In this document: positions 17,205 through 19,710 of the stretch, piece by piece
How positions within the stretch are numbered: the first letter of the stretch is position 1
Layout of the letters: every line of letters begins with the position of its first letter
Origin: Trachipleistophora hominis
Taxonomy: Eukaryota > Microsporidia > Pleistophoridae
Direction of reading: 5' to 3'
Length of the DNA stretch: 19,710 nucleotides
NCBI GenBank assembly: GCA_000316135.1
Contig: JH993832.1
Span: forward strand, 56,798-76,507
The notes under the pieces: model-generated
Database searches by the model: none
Seen by the model: the letters and a program-made list of their open reading frames with translations, nothing else
What the model was told of the DNA's origin: nothing
Translations under genes and position numbers: made by a program

Positions 17205-17285
17205 AAAATGACGTGTTGAACAATTTACGTGTAATAGCGGCCCGCAATTATAAACCAAAATGACGTGTTGAACAATTTACGTGTA
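17205..17285. repeat. Identical 29-bp direct repeats, 52 bp apart
   Basis: The 29-mer beginning AAAATGACGTGTTGAAC and ending TTACGTGTA occurs at 17205-17233 and 17257-17285 without a difference. The intervening 23 bases contain GCGGCCCGC, unusual for this AT-rich spacer. The pair lies 182-262 bp upstream of the MCM7 start. The motif TGACGTG resembles a CRE-like core, but that is only a visual resemblance. Confidence 0.9.
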
Positions 17286-17456
17286 TAATAATAAATACAA
17301 CTGCTCTAAATGTTTGTATAGCTGCTCATAATACATCATTAAAGTGTTACTGGCATGCAGTGCTACAATCCTTTGTAAAACAGTCCTCTAATCTCAGCCT
17401 ATAACGCCCTTCTTGGTAAAGCCGCGTTTTTTCCTGAACATCCTAATTTTTGCGTA

Positions 17457-17459
17457 CCC
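17457..17459 (+). promoter_or_regulatory. CCC start-proximal motif of MCM7
   Basis: GTACCCTTTCTGA leads into the ATG at 17467. The spacing of seven bases from the CCC matches that seen at UBA1 (six bases), supporting this start. Confidence 0.5.
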
Positions 17460-17466
17460 TTTCTGA

Positions 17467-19551
17467 ATGTCAAGCGAGCTCAAGCAGGAAAAGATTGATC
17501 TCAACTACTCCGCCGATAAATCCGTGTTATCTTCATTCATCCACTTCTTCACAGACAATAACAACGAACCAAAGTATCTAAACATGATATCACACAAGAA
17601 AATAGCACTGGATCTAAACGATATTGCAATACACGATCACATGCTCGTAAACAGGTTGCGGAGCAATTTCATGACTTATTTGAGGATGTTGTACGAAATA
17701 ATTGATGGCGTTAACACGCCTAGCGATGTTGCAATGATACACCGCCTTGAGCGTATGAAGGAGAAGTATCCGGGCGTGGACGCGGCCAAGAAATTTCCGC
17801 CTGCGCTGATGCGCGACTACGTGCTGGACGTGGTGCCGCATGCGCAGCACACGCTGGGCATAAGAATGCTGCGCAGCGATAAAGTCGGGCACTTCGTTAC
17901 TACGCGCGGCATCGTAACGAAGGTGTCACACACACGGCCGTCCATAAAGGTGGCCGTGTACGTGTGCGATTCATGTGGTTCTGAGACGTACCAGCAGGTC
18001 AACAACCAGGAGTTCACTTTGCTCGCCGTGTGCCAAAGCGAAAAGTGCAAGACGATGAAAATACGCGGAACGCTCTCGTTGATCACGCGAGTGTCCAAAT
18101 TTGAACCGTTTGTGAGTGTCTGCCTGCAGGAAATGCAGGGCGATACGCCTGAAGGATGCATCCCGAGGGTGATCAACATCGAAATGAAGGACGCTGAGGT
18201 GCGCCCGGGCGATTGCATCTATGTGTGCGGTGTTCTTATGGCCAGGCAGCTCATCGGCCTGATGAACGAAATTTACTTGGAAGGCTTCGGCATCGCCGAG
18301 TGCAAAACCAAAGGCACCGATGATTTGATGGTCGACGGAGAGCACGTTCAGGATGAGAGCGCAGTGATCGGCAGCATTGAACACTGCGATGATGTAACTG
18401 AGATAGACCGCACGAATTATAGCGTACAGAACCTGATGGCATCGTTTGCCCCGCACATCTACGGCATGTACGATGTCAAGAAGATTCTGCTGCTGATGCT
18501 CATCGGGTCACCGAGCATAACGAAGGCGGATGGAATGAGAATACGCGGTGATCTGAACGTAATGCTGATGGGCGATCCCGGCATTGCGAAGAGTGAGCTG
18601 CTCAAGTACTGCATTGGTCTTGCCAGGCGGGGCGTATACACGGCTGGCAGGGGAAGTAGCGGCGTAGGGCTCACAGCAAGTGTTCTGAGGGACCCTTTCA
18701 CCAAGGAATTTGTGTTGGAGGCGGGCGCTCTCGTTCTGAGTGACAGGGGCATCTGCTGTCTGGACGAGATGGACAAAATGGACGAGAACGACCGGCTGAG
18801 CCTGCACGAGGTGCTCGAGCAGCAGAGCATAAGTATAAACAAGGCGGGTATAAACGTGCGGCTGAACGCGCGCTGCTGCGTTCTTGGCGCAGCAAACTTT
18901 AAAAAAGGATTTTACGATGACAAGAAGAGCCTTGAGCACAACACGGGGCTGCCCGTGTCCTTGATCAGCCGTTTTGATGTGATCGCCATTCTCAGAGACG
19001 AGAAGGACGAGAGCCGGGACAGAGAACTTGCAGAGTACGTGGCACGGCAGCATCTGAAAGAGGGTGATGAGAGTGGCAGCAGTGCAGTTCTGAGTCACAC
19101 AGATCTGAAAACGTTCATACAGAAAGCAAAGACGTTAAACCCGCGCATTCCTTCTCATCTGAACGAGCGTATTGTTGGTGCCTACACGGCCGCCCGAGAT
19201 AAGTACGAGCGGCTCACGCCGCGGTTTCTCTTGTCGCTCATACGGCTGAGCATGGCACATGCCCGGCTACGCCTGTCCGAGGAGGTAAACGAAGAAGATG
19301 TTGAGGAGAGTGTCAGGCTGTTAGAAGTTAGTAAGCTGCACAAGGTCAAAGACAGGCAGAGAGAACTTTCACCAAAGTACCAAATTTACAATCAAATAAT
19401 GAAAATGAAGACGAGCGGGCGTACTCTCCGGTTAGAGGACGTCGTGCGAAGTATAAATTACGACGAGCAAACGATTTTAAACGTGATCAAGGAATTTGAA
19501 GAGAACGGTATTTGGGTGGTTGAGGACGGCAATCTGCACATATTTGATTAA
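17467..19551 (+). CDS. MCM7: DNA replication licensing factor MCM7
   Basis: This is one of six subunits of the MCM2-7 ring, the nuclear helicase that unwinds DNA at replication forks. The 694-aa length is near the usual 700-850 and slightly short. The N-terminal domain has a C-x2-C-x18-C-x4-C zinc site (C167, C170, C189, C194). The AAA+ core has Walker A GDPGIAKS (369-376), GRGSSGVGLTA (395-405), Walker B CCLDEMDKM (430-438) with D433/E434, sensor 1 N477 and the arginine finger SRFD (501-504). MCM7 is favoured over other MCMs by GRGSSGVGLTA combined with CCLDE and LEHNTGLPVSLISRFD. A winged-helix domain fills about 650-694. Two usually conserved residues differ: IDEFDKM reads LDEMDKM, and AANP reads AANF (475-478). 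The gene is markedly richer in G+C than its surroundings, which creates long meaningless antisense frames. Confidence 0.95.
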   Translation: MSSELKQEKIDLNYSADKSVLSSFIHFFTDNNNEPKYLNMISHKKIALDLNDIAIHDHMLVNRLRSNFMTYLRMLYEIIDGVNTPSDVAMIHRLERMKEKYPGVDAAKKFPPALMRDYVLDVVPHAQHTLGIRMLRSDKVGHFVTTRGIVTKVSHTRPSIKVAVYVCDSCGSETYQQVNNQEFTLLAVCQSEKCKTMKIRGTLSLITRVSKFEPFVSVCLQEMQGDTPEGCIPRVINIEMKDAEVRPGDCIYVCGVLMARQLIGLMNEIYLEGFGIAECKTKGTDDLMVDGEHVQDESAVIGSIEHCDDVTEIDRTNYSVQNLMASFAPHIYGMYDVKKILLLMLIGSPSITKADGMRIRGDLNVMLMGDPGIAKSELLKYCIGLARRGVYTAGRGSSGVGLTASVLRDPFTKEFVLEAGALVLSDRGICCLDEMDKMDENDRLSLHEVLEQQSISINKAGINVRLNARCCVLGAANFKKGFYDDKKSLEHNTGLPVSLISRFDVIAILRDEKDESRDRELAEYVARQHLKEGDESGSSAVLSHTDLKTFIQKAKTLNPRIPSHLNERIVGAYTAARDKYERLTPRFLLSLIRLSMAHARLRLSEEVNEEDVEESVRLLEVSKLHKVKDRQRELSPKYQIYNQIMKMKTSGRTLRLEDVVRSINYDEQTILNVIKEFEENGIWVVEDGNLHIFD

Positions 19552-19698
19552 AAGTATGTTGTTAAGAACAGATGGTGTTAGATTGCAATGTTTTGCTACG
19601 TTTTTTAAAGAAATTTTATTATTTAGTGCCATCACACCGACATTTCTCCTACGTTTTTAATTTTCGTTTTAATACGGCGATTTCTTACGTTTTAAATC

Positions 19699-19708
19699 AC
19701 GGGCCCGT
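19699..19708. repeat. 10-bp GC palindrome at the window edge
   Basis: ACGGGCCCGT is a perfect palindrome in otherwise AT-rich DNA 150 bp after MCM7. It contains the CGGGCC hexamer seen in other spacers. The following gene is outside the window, so its relation to a promoter cannot be judged. The spacer from 19552 shows nothing else of note. Confidence 0.5.
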
Positions 19709-19710
19709 TC

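Larger units (their letters stand above)
15944..17466. other. 1.5-kb divergent DRG1-MCM7 intergenic region
   Basis: No gene is seen. This is the most structured spacer of the window. It holds a 52-bp tandem repeat near DRG1, a palindrome at 16374-16390, dispersed repeat blocks at 16537-16746 and CGGGCC-containing sites near 16739, 17186 and 17238. It also holds a duplicated 29-mer (17205-17285) and the CCC motif before MCM7. Both genes need their promoters here. Confidence 0.55.

Noticed and set aside
17817..19098. Several long minus-strand frames (up to 196 codons) opposite MCM7
   Set aside because: They overlap each other and the MCM7 catalytic core. High G+C at the third codon positions of MCM7 removes stops on the opposite strand.
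1..19710. tRNA, rRNA, CRISPR, riboswitch or bacterial-type terminator
   Set aside because: No cloverleaf with a GTTCRA-type T-loop, no rRNA-like stretch and no regularly spaced repeat-spacer array was seen; the gene content is eukaryotic, so bacterial signals are not expected.

Overview
The window reads as nuclear DNA of a compact, AT-rich, intron-poor eukaryote. A microsporidian is the most likely source, perhaps from the Trachipleistophora/Vavraia side of the group rather than Encephalitozoon; the genus is a guess. The reasons are intact eukaryote-only housekeeping proteins (ubiquitin E1, MCM7, a DRG1/Rbg1-type GTPase) encoded without introns, several fast-evolving or unrecognisable proteins, an LRR-like solenoid protein, and a C-rich (CCC/CCCC) motif a few bases upstream of most start codons, which is a known microsporidian gene-start signal. 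No tRNA, rRNA, CRISPR array or complete transposon was seen.

Layout from left to right: an AT-rich flank with a duplicated segment (1-540); UBA1 on + (541-3489); a repeat-bearing spacer; a 99-aa unknown protein on - (4317-4616); a 305-aa unknown protein on + (5274-6191); a sugar-porter family transporter on + (7130 or 7007 to 8377); a 1.2-kb spacer; a 975-aa LRR-like solenoid protein on - (9557-12484); a 1.35-kb spacer; a 155-aa unknown protein on + (13838-14305); a short convergent spacer holding coding-like debris; DRG1/RBG1 on - (14876-15943); a 1.5-kb divergent intergenic region with two separate period-52 duplications; and MCM7 on + (17467-19551).

The genes do not form a pathway or operon. 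They cover protein ubiquitination, translation-associated GTPase function, replicative helicase and sugar uptake, mixed with lineage-specific proteins. UBA1, DRG1 and MCM7 are visibly richer in G+C than the transporter, the LRR-like gene, the 305-aa gene and the spacers.

No clear new multi-gene system is present. The most interesting signals are non-coding: short dispersed repeats shared between distant spacers, an over-represented CGGGCC hexamer in spacers, several local tandem duplications close to gene starts, and a coding-like but broken island between two convergent genes. The start-codon motif is consistent enough to revise the start of at least two genes.
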